Shown here: positions 10,724 through 21,624 of the stretch, piece after piece
How positions within the stretch are numbered: position 1 is the first letter of the stretch
Layout: each line of letters opens with the position of its first letter
Translations under genes and position numbers: made by a program
Notes under the pieces: model-generated
What the model was told of the DNA's origin: nothing
Database searches by the model: none
What the model saw: only the letters and a program-made list of their open reading frames with translations
NCBI GenBank assembly: GCA_015227615.1
Contig: JAALGZ010000006.1
Location: forward strand, 1,178,001 to 1,242,000
Length of the DNA: 64,000 nucleotides
DNA from: Labyrinthula sp. Ha
Lineage: Eukaryota; Sar; Bigyra; Labyrinthulida; Labyrinthulaceae
Direction: 5' to 3'

Positions 10724-13395
10724 ATGACTGATGTCACGACTGAAGAGGAAGAACTCAGTCTAATCTGCGCGAAATGTGATGAAAAGTTTTATGATGATGT
10801 ACAAACCAGTCTAACTCTTTGGAGATATGGAAATCAAATAGCCTTCCTTGGTCTCCCGTTTAATCTAAAAGAAGTATCTGTCCTCCGTGATTTAAGTCCA
10901 AACCCAAAGTTTGAACTCGAATATTTTTTTAAAGATGTTGAAATGTACAAAAAAGAGGTACAAGGAATTCCTTCTTCTTTTCTCCCTTCTGAATATTTTT
11001 TTAGAAACTATGGTAATGTTAAATGTAGGAATAGTAGCTGCAGAGAAGTCATAGGAAAGATTACTGCTCTTTGTGATCCTAATGGATGTATTCTTTTTGA
11101 CCCTGAAAAACTTTATCTAAACGATATATCTGAAATATTTTGGGTTAAACATAATTTTGATGAATTTTTTCTACAGGGAAATGAAGTTCATCAAAAAGAA
11201 GTTGGAATGTCTATGAATAAGTACCCAAAGTTTTGCAGACATCTAAGAATGATCTCAGAAGAATTGCAGCGCTTACGGGGAAGGTATAAAAACAAAGTTC
11301 AAAAATATGGCTTAACAGCTTCTTTAGAGAGTTACTTGAATACTGTAACAGCTGTTGAACCAAGGGATTACCAAAAGAAGATATTTTTGGATATATTGTG
11401 TCGAGAGGAAAATGGACTAGTTTGTCTTCCAGTTGGTCATGGAAAGACAATTGTTGCTATTATGGTGATGGAGTATCTTTTAAATCTGAATCCGGATCAC
11501 CAAGCTGTTTTTATTGTAGAAACGAACTCATTGGCAATCCAGCAATTTGAAGTGATTGAGAACTTCTTGGGAAAGAAATTTGGTGTGAAGAGATTAGTTG
11601 GAACAACATTGGATGACGAAACTTCATTTAAAAAAAAAGGAAGAAAGGGAAGTTTAGCACATAGAGAAAAAGATTTAAACCTGTGTCAGGAGTTTCTTCA
11701 AGCTAGAATTGTTGTAGCAACAGCAGGAGCGTATAATGAAGGTAGGAAGAGGGGAATTGTTCTACTGAAAAAAGTTTGTATTTTTGTTCTTGACGAAGCT
11801 CATCACTGCGATAAAAATCATCCATACAATGTTCAAATCATGCACGAAATTTTTAAGTATGTTTTACTTATGTTTATCCTGTAGGAAGGAAAATTTTGTA
11901 CAAGTAGATTCAAGACCAAAGATTCTTGGGCTCACAGGATTCCCAGGTGCTGACATAGAAGTAATTCAAACAGTTCTGCAAATAAAACTTCTTTGCCAAA
12001 GATTAGGAGATGCTCGAGTATACTTTAACCGAAACGCAGAAGAATATAATCGGCTTCTTGAGCTGCCAAAAGTCATGCCAATGGAAACTCCAATAATATC
12101 CAGGACACCATTTGAGAAAAGGTTCATGGAGGCTGTTGTAAAGTATATTCTGCGGGAAATTAGTGTCATTGGATTTCAGTATTCTGGGCCTTTCGCACCC
12201 TGTAGGGGACTTCTGGCATATTTGGGTAAAACAAATGCAACACGATTTAACAGAAAAGGAGTAGGGGGAAAAATAGATGTGGACATAGTTGATCTATTCA
12301 ATAGCCTGATTGATTTGGATGAAGTTGGGACAATTTCGACATATAGGTTGATTGAACTACTTCCAGCTTTTGAGACAAGTAAAAATGAAGAAAATATGCA
12401 AACTGCAGAAAAAGAGGGATTTCTGTTTGGAGAAAACAAGATTACATGTAATTGTGTGTTTTGAGATGACTATAGGTGATAACTGGATTGGGATAGATCG
12501 AGAGATTGCACAATTGTTGAAGGAGCAGAGGTTAAGAAATGTGGAGGATGGAAGTGCTTATGTTGCAATCAAAACAACATTGCTTTCTGCATTAAATGAG
12601 GCACAAGAAAAAAATGTACATGTTTTGATCTTCGTCTCCACCCGCTTTGCTTGCAAGAGTCTGTGCCATGCTTTGAACAGAGATGCCGCTTTTTTCGAAC
12701 AAAACGTTTCTATGAAGGCTGATTTCATTGTTGGAAGACAATGGATGGACTTGGCTACTCAGAGAAAGAAGCTGCAGAATTTCAGAACTGGAGAGGTAAA
12801 TGTGCTTATTTCAACCTCCGTTTGCTCAGAGGGCATAGACTTTCCAGAATGTAATCTGGTCCTTTGCTCCACGCTTCCTGTCTCTGCTCTTACTTACGTG
12901 CAGATTAGAGGTCGATTACGAGTTGTTAGTAAACATGGTGTTACTCAGAAAGATATAGATAAATCCAGGTTTGTTGGTCTTGTTCGCTCGACAGGTGTTC
13001 AACCAGATGTACTCAAAGATTATTTTACACAAAAGGAAAAAAATATGTACATGGGGTTGATTAAGTATACAAATGAGGAGGGAGTACTGAATGTGAACAC
13101 TGAGTATGTTTCAATGAAGAGGAAAGCAGTTTCTGTTTCTAACGAAGATTTTACGCCTGTTCTTGTGTACAGTAAGAATGCCAGATCTGCGTTGAACGAG
13201 ATATGTCAGAAAAGATCTTTATCTACACCTGGGTATAATTACACTTCATCTGGGCTTGGATTCGAGTGCATTTGTACGCTGAAGGTGTTGGATGGTAGGT
13301 TGTTTAGAGGTAAAGGAAAAGGCCCATCTAAAAAATCAGCACAAGAGATAGCCGCAAAATCCGTACTTGATAAAATCCGTGCAAGTTGGAACTAA
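10724..13395 (+). CDS. RIG-I/Dicer-type helicase with N-terminal RIG-I-RD-like zinc domain and C-terminal dsRBD
   Basis: Exons 10724-11856, 11885-12447 and 12476-13395 join to 871 residues (2616 bases). Residues ~10-150 carry C15-x2-C18 and C101-x4-C106, the latter in VKCRNSSCREVIGKI. The same pair types occur in the RIG-I C-terminal regulatory domain (C-x2-C, then C-x4-C before a Gly), though the pairs here are further apart (82 residues against about 50); C117 and C122 are extra. The helicase has PVGHGKT (236-242), LDEAHHCDKNHPYN (DEAH 357-360), whose tail is typical of RIG-I, Dicer and Hef, and LGLTG (motif III, ~392). After a helical insert come STSVCSEGID (678-) and QIRGRLR (708-714), motifs V and VI. 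Residues ~797-871 are a dsRNA-binding domain ending in SKKSAQEIAAKSVL. No RNase III, PAZ or CARD is present. The helicase class is firm; the zinc domain may instead be a Yippee/Mis18/CULT relative. Likely an ATP-dependent dsRNA sensor or translocase. Confidence 0.92.
11857..11884 (+). other. 28-base intron 1 (helicase gene)
   Basis: Donor GTATGT, acceptor CTGTAG, phase 2. Splicing restores ...HEIFK-KENFVQ directly after the HPYN motif. On retention the acceptor TAG is itself the first in-frame stop. Confidence 0.92.
12448..12475 (+). other. 28-base intron 2 (helicase gene)
   Basis: Donor GTAATT, acceptor CTATAG, phase 1. Splicing gives ...NKITC-DNWIGID. On retention an in-frame TGA falls inside the intron. 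Confidence 0.9.
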
Positions 13396-13588
13396 ATTTG
13401 TTTGTTTATATACATTTGTTTGAATGTGTGTCCTTTACTAAAAATATATAGAGAAAGGTATAGCTGTCTTCTTTTGAAGCGAGTGTTCTTAAACTGGATG
13501 TTTTTCTTGATGATAAGAAAAAGAACTGCAAAATTCAGCTATTTAATAACTTAGCCCTCGCTTAATAAATACTAATTACTTTTTATCC

Positions 13589-15325
13589 TTACAGCGGACA
13601 ATTAAATAAAATAGTCTTAAATTCGTTGTCAAAAATATCAATGGTAATCTGTCCCTGTGGTAGAATTAATCTTGCTCTTTCATCAGCACTTACCCCTCTT
13701 GTTGGCTGAGACGCAATCAGATGGTCATTTGCAATGATCATAATGCATTCTTCACTCGTTGCACTTTTTCTAAAAGCAACAACTTCTAGATCTTTAAACC
13801 AACCAATAAACCCAATATCTGTATCCTGGATTCCTAATCTAACTGCACCTGGAGGAATGAAAGCACTAAAGTGTGCCATAGCATAATACATGGGTTGCTT
13901 ATAAAAGATCCCTTCTTCCGTGTCTACCAAAATAGGCGCATCGACTTGGTTATTCGCCCAATTTGGTCCACCTGACATATCCAAAGCTAAGTTCCAATCT
14001 ACCCAACCAGCTGAACCACTTTCAAGCTCGTGCAAAATACTTGTGAAATAATTATACCCTCTTTCCCAGCTTCCAGGTTCAACTATATTATCCAAATATC
14101 CAGTACATGCTTCAGTCATCAACAAAAATTTGAATCCATCTGAACTCGGTGCATTGTCCAAACCAAACTCATCGTACGCATTTCTCACTTCAATTTGTCC
14201 TCCGATCAAATCTGTCACAAGCAAAACCGGTCCTGTTCCAATTAGACTTCCCGCAAATGAAAAATACCAGTGATACCCCAGTCCATCAATATACTGCGCA
14301 CTAGTTTCTTCAATCGCTTCCGTATATTCTGGCATAAATGGATATTGGTCATCTCCAACCATTATCTTAATATCTGGATACTTTTCTTTAACAACTGGCC
14401 CTAAATGATGTTCAACAAAGTCCACCAAATCTTCAGGCGAAAAGTTCATATTATTCCATTTATTCGTAGTCGGGTTTCCATCTGGTTCATTCTGTGCGGT
14501 TAAACCCCATAATATCACACCTCTTTCTTCATACGCCTCTATAAACATCAATATATAGTTTGCATATAAATCTCTAATTTCTTCAGAAGCATTTAAGCCG
14601 CCAAATAAATAACTTGTTTCTTCACAACTATTTGTTCCTTCTGGAGCAGGAGGACTTTCACAAGTCTTAAAATGTACTGGACCTGACCAAACTGAACCAA
14701 ATACATCCAGACTCTTCTTTTCTTCTTCCATACCTTGACTTGTTGCTTCTATTTCCTCTTTTGCTCTTTGAATCATATCCAGTTTATAATCTTTACCTGG
14801 GATTAAGTCGTCATCCATAATAGCAAAAGTTTCCAGAGTAAAGTCATTATCCTCAATCAACGAGTAGGTTTCTCTTGAGAAGTCTGCTCCTCCTATTGGT
14901 ACTCTTCCCATTGAATAAGCAGCACCATTAGTTCGGGAATAATATGAGCTGTAAAAATAATCTTGTGCGGATTGAGGTAGGAAGCTCACAACGTAAGCAG
15001 CTGCATCCGTGAAGGCACCTCCAAACCCGAGTACTGTCTGGTAACTGTTTCCATCTAATTGGATAGTGTGGGTTCCTAGAGGTGCACTAGCGCTTTCAGC
15101 TAATGTGAGAACTTCTTGATCCAACCTCTTACCTGCCTCCGAAGAGGTGTAGATAACGATTTGATCAGCAGCGTAACTTGCTGGAGGATCAAAGTCATCG
15201 CAATATGTTGAGTCACATTTACAAACGATGCCGTTGCTTAGTTCTACAGGGTCACACTCTACTCTTGCTAAAGCAAGCTTCTGGGTGAGAAAGATTAGAG
15301 ATAGGAGTTGTTCTTTATTTACCAT
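13589..15325 (-). CDS. Glucosylceramidase (GH30 family, glucocerebrosidase-like)
   Basis: An intronless frame of 578 residues, against about 500 for the mature human enzyme. It hydrolyses glucosylceramide to glucose and ceramide, normally in lysosomes or secretory compartments. The N-terminus has a short hydrophobic stretch (LLSLIFLTQKLALA), a weak signal peptide. VCKCDSTYCDDFDPP copies the Cys-rich start of mature GBA1. Family motifs follow: GFGGAFTDAAAY, then the acid/base Glu280 in TAQNEP, the nucleophile Glu405 in MTEACTGYLD, and the C-terminal GWVDWNLALDMSGGPNW and FYKQPMYYAMAHFSAFIPPG, nearly identical to animal GBA1. The usual 'SPW(T/S)..WMKT' loop is altered (VWSGPVHFKTC). A TATATA-like element lies about 35 bases upstream of the ATG. 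The gene is convergent with the helicase gene, with 193 bases between stop codons. Confidence 0.95.
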   Translation of the reverse strand: MVNKEQLLSLIFLTQKLALARVECDPVELSNGIVCKCDSTYCDDFDPPASYAADQIVIYTSSEAGKRLDQEVLTLAESASAPLGTHTIQLDGNSYQTVLGFGGAFTDAAAYVVSFLPQSAQDYFYSSYYSRTNGAAYSMGRVPIGGADFSRETYSLIEDNDFTLETFAIMDDDLIPGKDYKLDMIQRAKEEIEATSQGMEEEKKSLDVFGSVWSGPVHFKTCESPPAPEGTNSCEETSYLFGGLNASEEIRDLYANYILMFIEAYEERGVILWGLTAQNEPDGNPTTNKWNNMNFSPEDLVDFVEHHLGPVVKEKYPDIKIMVGDDQYPFMPEYTEAIEETSAQYIDGLGYHWYFSFAGSLIGTGPVLLVTDLIGGQIEVRNAYDEFGLDNAPSSDGFKFLLMTEACTGYLDNIVEPGSWERGYNYFTSILHELESGSAGWVDWNLALDMSGGPNWANNQVDAPILVDTEEGIFYKQPMYYAMAHFSAFIPPGAVRLGIQDTDIGFIGWFKDLEVVAFRKSATSEECIMIIANDHLIASQPTRGVSADERARLILPQGQITIDIFDNEFKTILFNCPL

Positions 15326-18300
15326 TGTGTTTAAGTAGATTTAGGTTTAATGTGTATCTATATAAGAACGACCAGATTTATATTCACCCTATACTGCGCA
15401 ACACTAACAGGTATAACTTGTCTGTGTAATTTAATTTTTTCTTTATGATTAAATCAAGTTTTAGTTAATCAGCACGTAAAAATACCAATATTGACATGGG
15501 TAAGACATTGAGAATGAAATTGATTGCGCCAACAGCTACAGGTTGACTTGTTCTTCTGGCACTGGATATAAATGAGCCTACTAGGAATTTATTTCTTATG
15601 ACGAAAGCAAAGGGGAATATATCGAAAAGAAAGAACTCTTGCTACAAACTGGAATTAGGCAAAAGTAAATGAAAGTATTTAGGATCTAAGGATGTGTGCC
15701 AATTCGTTTAGGTAGCTGTGCCTTGCCTTTTGAGGCCTGCTAGTGCGTTGACGTGATGACTTTCATCATTCGCTAATTTATCAATTAAGACCAGTGATTG
15801 AGCTCCTACTTCTGACGAGGGATATTCACCTAGTATTGGGAGGAGAAATCTCTGGTTTGATGAAAAAACTTCTCGCGTAATGAGAGGAAGTTCTTAGATT
15901 CTGTGTTTATGTTATGAAAATATGATTCTTCGGTCCCTATCAACCTTAAGCCAAGTTCAAAAAGAGCAAGTTACAAAGAATCTAAGAAATCGAGATTCTC
16001 GAGAATTCTTCAGAACTCCATCAACATCCCCAGCTTTAACTTCCTCGACAAGTGCTTTGCTCATCTGGTTTAACTCTCATGCATAGATAGCTTTGGTTGT
16101 AGTGTCTGTCTCAGAACTTCGTCGAAGAGAGTCCTTAAGATGTAATGGTTTGGTTTCAAGAATACATTAGTGAAAACTAATGTAAATTTTCTTCTTTTAA
16201 ACTACCATTTGAAAATTTTTGAGCGGTAGCTTACGAATAATTATCTTCTCGGTTATGTTCTAAATCTTTTTCATGGCTTGAGATTATCTATAGCTACTGT
16301 GACTTTCTAAGACCGAGATTGTGTAATTAATCGTTTTTCCTGCAGGGTTCTTTCAAACTAACTAAATGACAAATGACTGAGAGGATACTCGAGCATCCAG
16401 TTAATATATGTTACTTAATTCTTCTAGTAGAAATGGGTAGTTAAGTACTTATAGTAAGTACGATTATTTAGAGCAATTTTGAAGGTCAGCAATAACATCC
16501 AACAACAACAGAAGAGAATTTCGATCCAAGAAAAAAAAGTTTAAGTTTGTGGAAGAACAAATGTAATCCGATTGAAACCAAGCTAGTTTAAAAAGGTAAG
16601 GAAGTACTCTAAATGGGATCAATGCGTTAGGACAGATAAAGCAAAATTAGGCAAGGTATTAAGCTTAAGCTAGTACGCTAAAGGAAACCAAATTAGCAAA
16701 GTCAGGGGACACTAAAACAAGTTGAAAGAGCTTAAGTAATAACATTATCCAATATGAGGCAGTCCAGTTAAGTTTGGGAATCGGGTACATCTATTCATCA
16801 CACTAATACAGGTAAATCGGCTGTATTTTCTATGTGACCCATAGGAAAATTCATTTAATTACGAAAGTTAGTCTTCGCCAGTAAGAGAAAAGCTGATAAA
16901 GTAAACATGCCACTAACTATGTTGTGGTTACACTTACCATGTGAGATTTGGGATTACACATCGAGTTTGGTTATATCAATGAACAGCAATTTGTGTAAAC
17001 ACCAGAGTTGCAATCCGTCATGGGAATGTAAACAAGAGCGCCCTGTTAGTGGTAAGAGCAGACCTGTTTCACGAATGGTTGATATATTCACTGTTCAAGT
17101 CATTTATACTTCTCTATGAGGTTTGTTAAATATATAAGTTAGACCAAATATCTTAGGCAGCAAAATACAGAAGTGATTTGCTCGAAGCATTAGGGCAGTC
17201 ATACACTTGCAGGAAAGATCATAGATCCAAAAGAACTGGACTTTCTTATTTATTACTCTCTCTTCATGTGCAATGTATGAATATTAGGTTTTTCAACCTG
17301 AAAGTAAGTAACATCAAATGGAACATCCAATTAACTTGTAGTGAGCTCCAGGAAGCTATTATATATAGCAATCAACGAAGAAAAATGAATCATATTTGTA
17401 AATAAGCTGTGTATAAACCTCTTTTCTATGTCTGTTGTTAGCTAATACTTCATTAGCTGTTATCAAACCAAAGATTGATTAAGAGATCCACGCAAAATGA
17501 TTAGCATGAACCTATTAAAGTTGAAGTGGGTTGAACAAGTTAACTCTAAGGGTTAAAAACCATAAATAAGTAAGAATTTATTGTTTATTATCAGAGTTAT
17601 CAACTAAGTGAGCAAGAAGTATACCGGTTATTTTAAGTATTAAAATATTTAGAGCTTTCATCTCATGCATGGTATTGTTTCTCACGTCACGTTGTAGGAA
17701 TATGCAGGATTCGAAGCATGGGTTCTCGTCTAACATATTCCCTTGAAAAGAGCTACAGCTAACCATTGTATCAGTAAAATATTTCTATACAACACACTTT
17801 TCATTTTTTCCAAGAATCTGAATTTTGAAGAACTTGTTCCTTGAAGCACTCCGTCGTGCCAATATTGGTATATCTAGTCTACAAAATAACTTTCCTACAA
17901 TAGTTATAATCTAAAATAAAGAAATGTAACAAAAAGCTCAATATGATGTAAACCCGATCTACCTATAGCAAACAGGTCTTTACATTTAACCCACACAGAC
18001 GTAGAAAGGAGTTTGATATACTGGTGCTCATGACTTTGTTAAGAATACTTTTATTTTTAATTAAAGTCAATGTCTCCTGTAACAGCTCTTAACTTATGGT
18101 ATCATAGTTATTAGTATAATCCTGGTTCATAAAATTCTACATCTTCTTGAAAATTTTTATTCATTGATTTCTATGTTACTACCGAGGTGGTATAGTAATT
18201 GCAATCTATAAATACTCGGGACTTTAAGAGCGAAAGAATATATTTTCAAGATAAGTTACATGTGCTTCGACAATGGCTTTTGATGATTATCTTTTAGCTG

Positions 18301-20567
18301 ATGAATTTTAGCTTACTCTATTTACATAGATTCAAGTGAATGGCAAATAGGAATTCGATGAGATAGTTACCTCTATGTTACTGTCTTAACTTTTTAACCA
18401 TTTGAATGGAATATATTGTCTTGGGTTGGCTAAATACATAAGAATAGCCATCTATATGTAGACTGTTGCTTTAAGCCGATTTACCTATGTGCCTTTGACT
18501 TATATGGCAAGTAGAGGTAAGAGTTATATGCTGAAATACACATTTTGCTTAAGAATGCATTTATGATACTTTGTTTATTTACTTCATTTGGTTACCTTGA
18601 TCTGAAACAGAGTAGTGGCGATCTTTAGGAATCTAGAATAGTTCGGCTTCACTGGAAGCTTCTCTTTTGTTATGGTATGTCTTGCCTTTCATTTAATCTT
18701 TCAATACAATGCTTTGGTATTCTACTACTGGCTATACTATGCAAAACACGACATATTAAGTATCACAAATATGATTTGCCTCTTGCATATACTCATAAAA
18801 AGATGAAATATAAACTTCATCTTTATTAGGTAAATTTGAAGTTGGTTAGAAAATATGTAGATATGGCCAGAAGTAGAATCTAAAAAAAACTATATAGTAT
18901 TGCACATATACTTAAAATAGACCAGATTATTTTTCTTATTTGGCACTGAGCTAATAATCACACGAAAAGGAGAACATATATTATAGTTATTCGGTCTTAA
19001 ATTCGAATCTATATATTTTCTGCAGTTTATTCCTGTGTCATTGGTATTGGGTTCTATCATGGAGTATGGATTATTATTATAACCCTTTGTCATACCTTGG
19101 GAGTTGTATATGTTCCATCGCCAACCTGAGTAGGAACCTTTTATAGTACTGTTTTTTCTACAATGAAACCAACCCAATGTCGTAAAAAAATTCGAAGCCC
19201 AAATCCTTTATCCTAATTCCGTTCAAAGGCAAAACAATGTGTTTCATGACCCGAGAATCATTCCTTAAACCCTAACGGTACAGTAGCTATTTCTACATTT
19301 TCCCAGGTCCTAACGGTATACATTGTATATAGCATTAATTCTAGAGAATTGGGCCAAATGCGTAGAGTTAAAGTGGTAAATCAATGTACTTGGGAAACTT
19401 ATTAACAACGCCAATGTATAATTTGATTAAGTCTCAATCCCACTTAATAATTTTACAGAGCAGTCAGACCTTCACACAGAGTTATCCCAAAAGTTACTAA
19501 ATTGGACCCAATGGATATTTTCAGTATATATTACCAAGAATTTTTACCAGAAAGGTTTTTTTATTCGATAAAAAGCGAACATAAAGGTCGTTTTTAGGTT
19601 AGACTTACGACTGATAACAATAGTAATAATAAAGTCTGTATTACTACAGAGCTTCGCGATGAGGAACATCATACGTTTTCTTTTGAATTTGAAACAAAGA
19701 AGATTAAATCAACTTTGAGTCTAAGCTTTTCATAGATGGGTCGATTACATCTATAAGTCTTGATATGAACTCTGGTCTTATTACTGGTATGAAATTATAT
19801 ATCAATCAAATTTATGAAAAGAAGCAACAAACGAACCTACCTTCACGGAGCATTTGACCAGAGAAAGTACTTAGTTAAAGGGAAGAATTTACTCGGCAAT
19901 AGAATGTTGGCCCATCTTGAAAACTGAATGTTTAACTTTTTGACCTACTTTCAAATTAGAAATTGAACATTTCCGCTTTTATGTATTGAATATTCATGTG
20001 AAAATAGCTACATGTTATCCCTTAAAGTACAATAACTTCATCCAAACCAATACTATCTACAAAGTGACAAAGATTATATAGAACGTCTTGTGCTTATTAC
20101 TGTTAGCTTCGGGGTCAAATCTGTCTCACTTGGGATTGGATTCAAGGTCACCATAGCTTCAGAATAAATAAACCTCTGCATTAAGACACTATCGCTTAAC
20201 TGCACAATGTGCAATTCTGACCAGCAAACGCAAAAGCAATCACTAAGATTACCTCAAAAAGTTTTACATCGAAACAAGTTAGGCCCCACAAACGACTACG
20301 AAGCTGTCAATTCCATCTCAAGGAAGTTTAGCCAGTCATGCAAAGCAACTTTATTCAAACCGGGATGAAGTGTCGTTAAAGACCATTACTTCAGAAAAGA
20401 TTATTTGATTATTTAGAAGGTTATAAATAAAGGTAAGGTGCACAAGAAAAGTTTCAAACACTAGATCAACAACACTGAATAATGTGTTCGAGTGCTAAAA
20501 AACATAATCTTATTATTTTATAGAAAGTTAATCTTCTGTTCAAAGGACAGGATTATATCACAGTATC
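15326..20567. other. Gene-free stretch
   Basis: No supportable gene on either strand. Frames of 62-95 codons at 16907-17119, 17178-17405, 17578-17766 (minus) and 18890-19177 (minus) lack any recognisable motif. A 12-base palindrome ATTCTCGAGAAT lies near 15993, with a partial echo (TCTCGAGAAT) near 3735. I attach no function to either. Confidence 0.55.
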
Positions 20568-21624
20568 TTGAAAGGGAAGTGTGACCTAAAATATTTTTTT
20601 TGCCAAGTCGAGTCTCTGGGACATATTTTACCGCGATATTCTCCGTCAAGAAAAGTAGCACACAGTAGCCTTCAAAAAGGTGAAAAAACTGAAACTCTCG
20701 AAGAAATTATATTGGTCACTGATGGAGAAAGTGCTAGCAGTGTAGCTTCAACAAGAACACTAGCATAGAACAAATTCAAAGTCACAAATGTGATATGGAA
20801 TACGAAATACCCATAGCAAATATCCTGAAACAATTTTCATCATTGATTTGAACGCGATATACCAATGCAAAGTCTTGAATTTTTATTCTTGTAACATGCC
20901 CTGCTATCATATGGACATCATCTGTAATATGATAAAGATTCTAGAAATGGATCTTCACAGATGTATCTATTCTTCTTCAGAACTGCTTAATAATAAATAA
21001 CCCATTCTATAGAATTCACTGAATAAGTATGGCCTCTCCCCCCAAGAATAATAAGAAAAGAATATCTACTACTACTAATGATATAGATAGTTTACGCCAT
21101 GATTTTAAGTCCCATCGCTATATGAACCTGATGAAATCTAGTAGGGCGCTTGTAGAACTTTCTCTAAAAAATGGAGAGGTTTAGAAGATGATCATGGTAA
21201 GAATTCTCAGCCTGAGAAAAAAAATATAAGGGTCGACACTTGATATGTCCCACGAGTCACATACACAACTCCTGCAATGAAATTGGATCTGCTGGAACTT
21301 TCTCCATTGAGGAAGCAACCAAAACAAATAACAGAAAAAAGAAGAAATTCTGGGCAAGTCGTGGAAAGAGTGTATATTGATATAATCATAGACCAGGGAG
21401 GAAATGTGGTTTTTTTAGCAATAAGGAAGAAATCTTGTCTTTCTCTCGTATTTGTTTTGACCAACCATATGATCTACCTACGGTTTGTTTTAATGGAAAA
21501 AAGGCTAAAGTTAGTTCTACAGTCGCATGGTTTTCTAAAATCTGATTCTGAATCACACCATTTGCTCGCCTTAACGTTCGCTCTATTGATATACTTGTGT
21601 ATTTTGAGGGGGTTTTATATTTGA
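20568..21624 (+). mobile_element. Broken Ty1/copia-type LTR retrotransposon fossil (gag knuckle, protease, integrase traces)
   Basis: In order on the plus strand: a gag-type zinc-knuckle-like segment with VESLGHI (about 20580-20650); within 100 bases a segment resembling the copia protease site (about 20700-20765); and at 21277-21624 an integrase-core-like segment, with a basic linker before VYIDI and a later SDSES spaced as expected for the first two acidic residues of a retroviral integrase. The order gag-protease-integrase fits Ty1/copia. A faint copia reverse-transcriptase-like phrase appears near 25.0 kb, but its connection is uncertain. No terminal repeats were found. The element is broken, with many breaks, and looks old. 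An alternative reading of the 20.6-kb knuckle is a LINE C-terminal knuckle. Confidence 0.5.
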
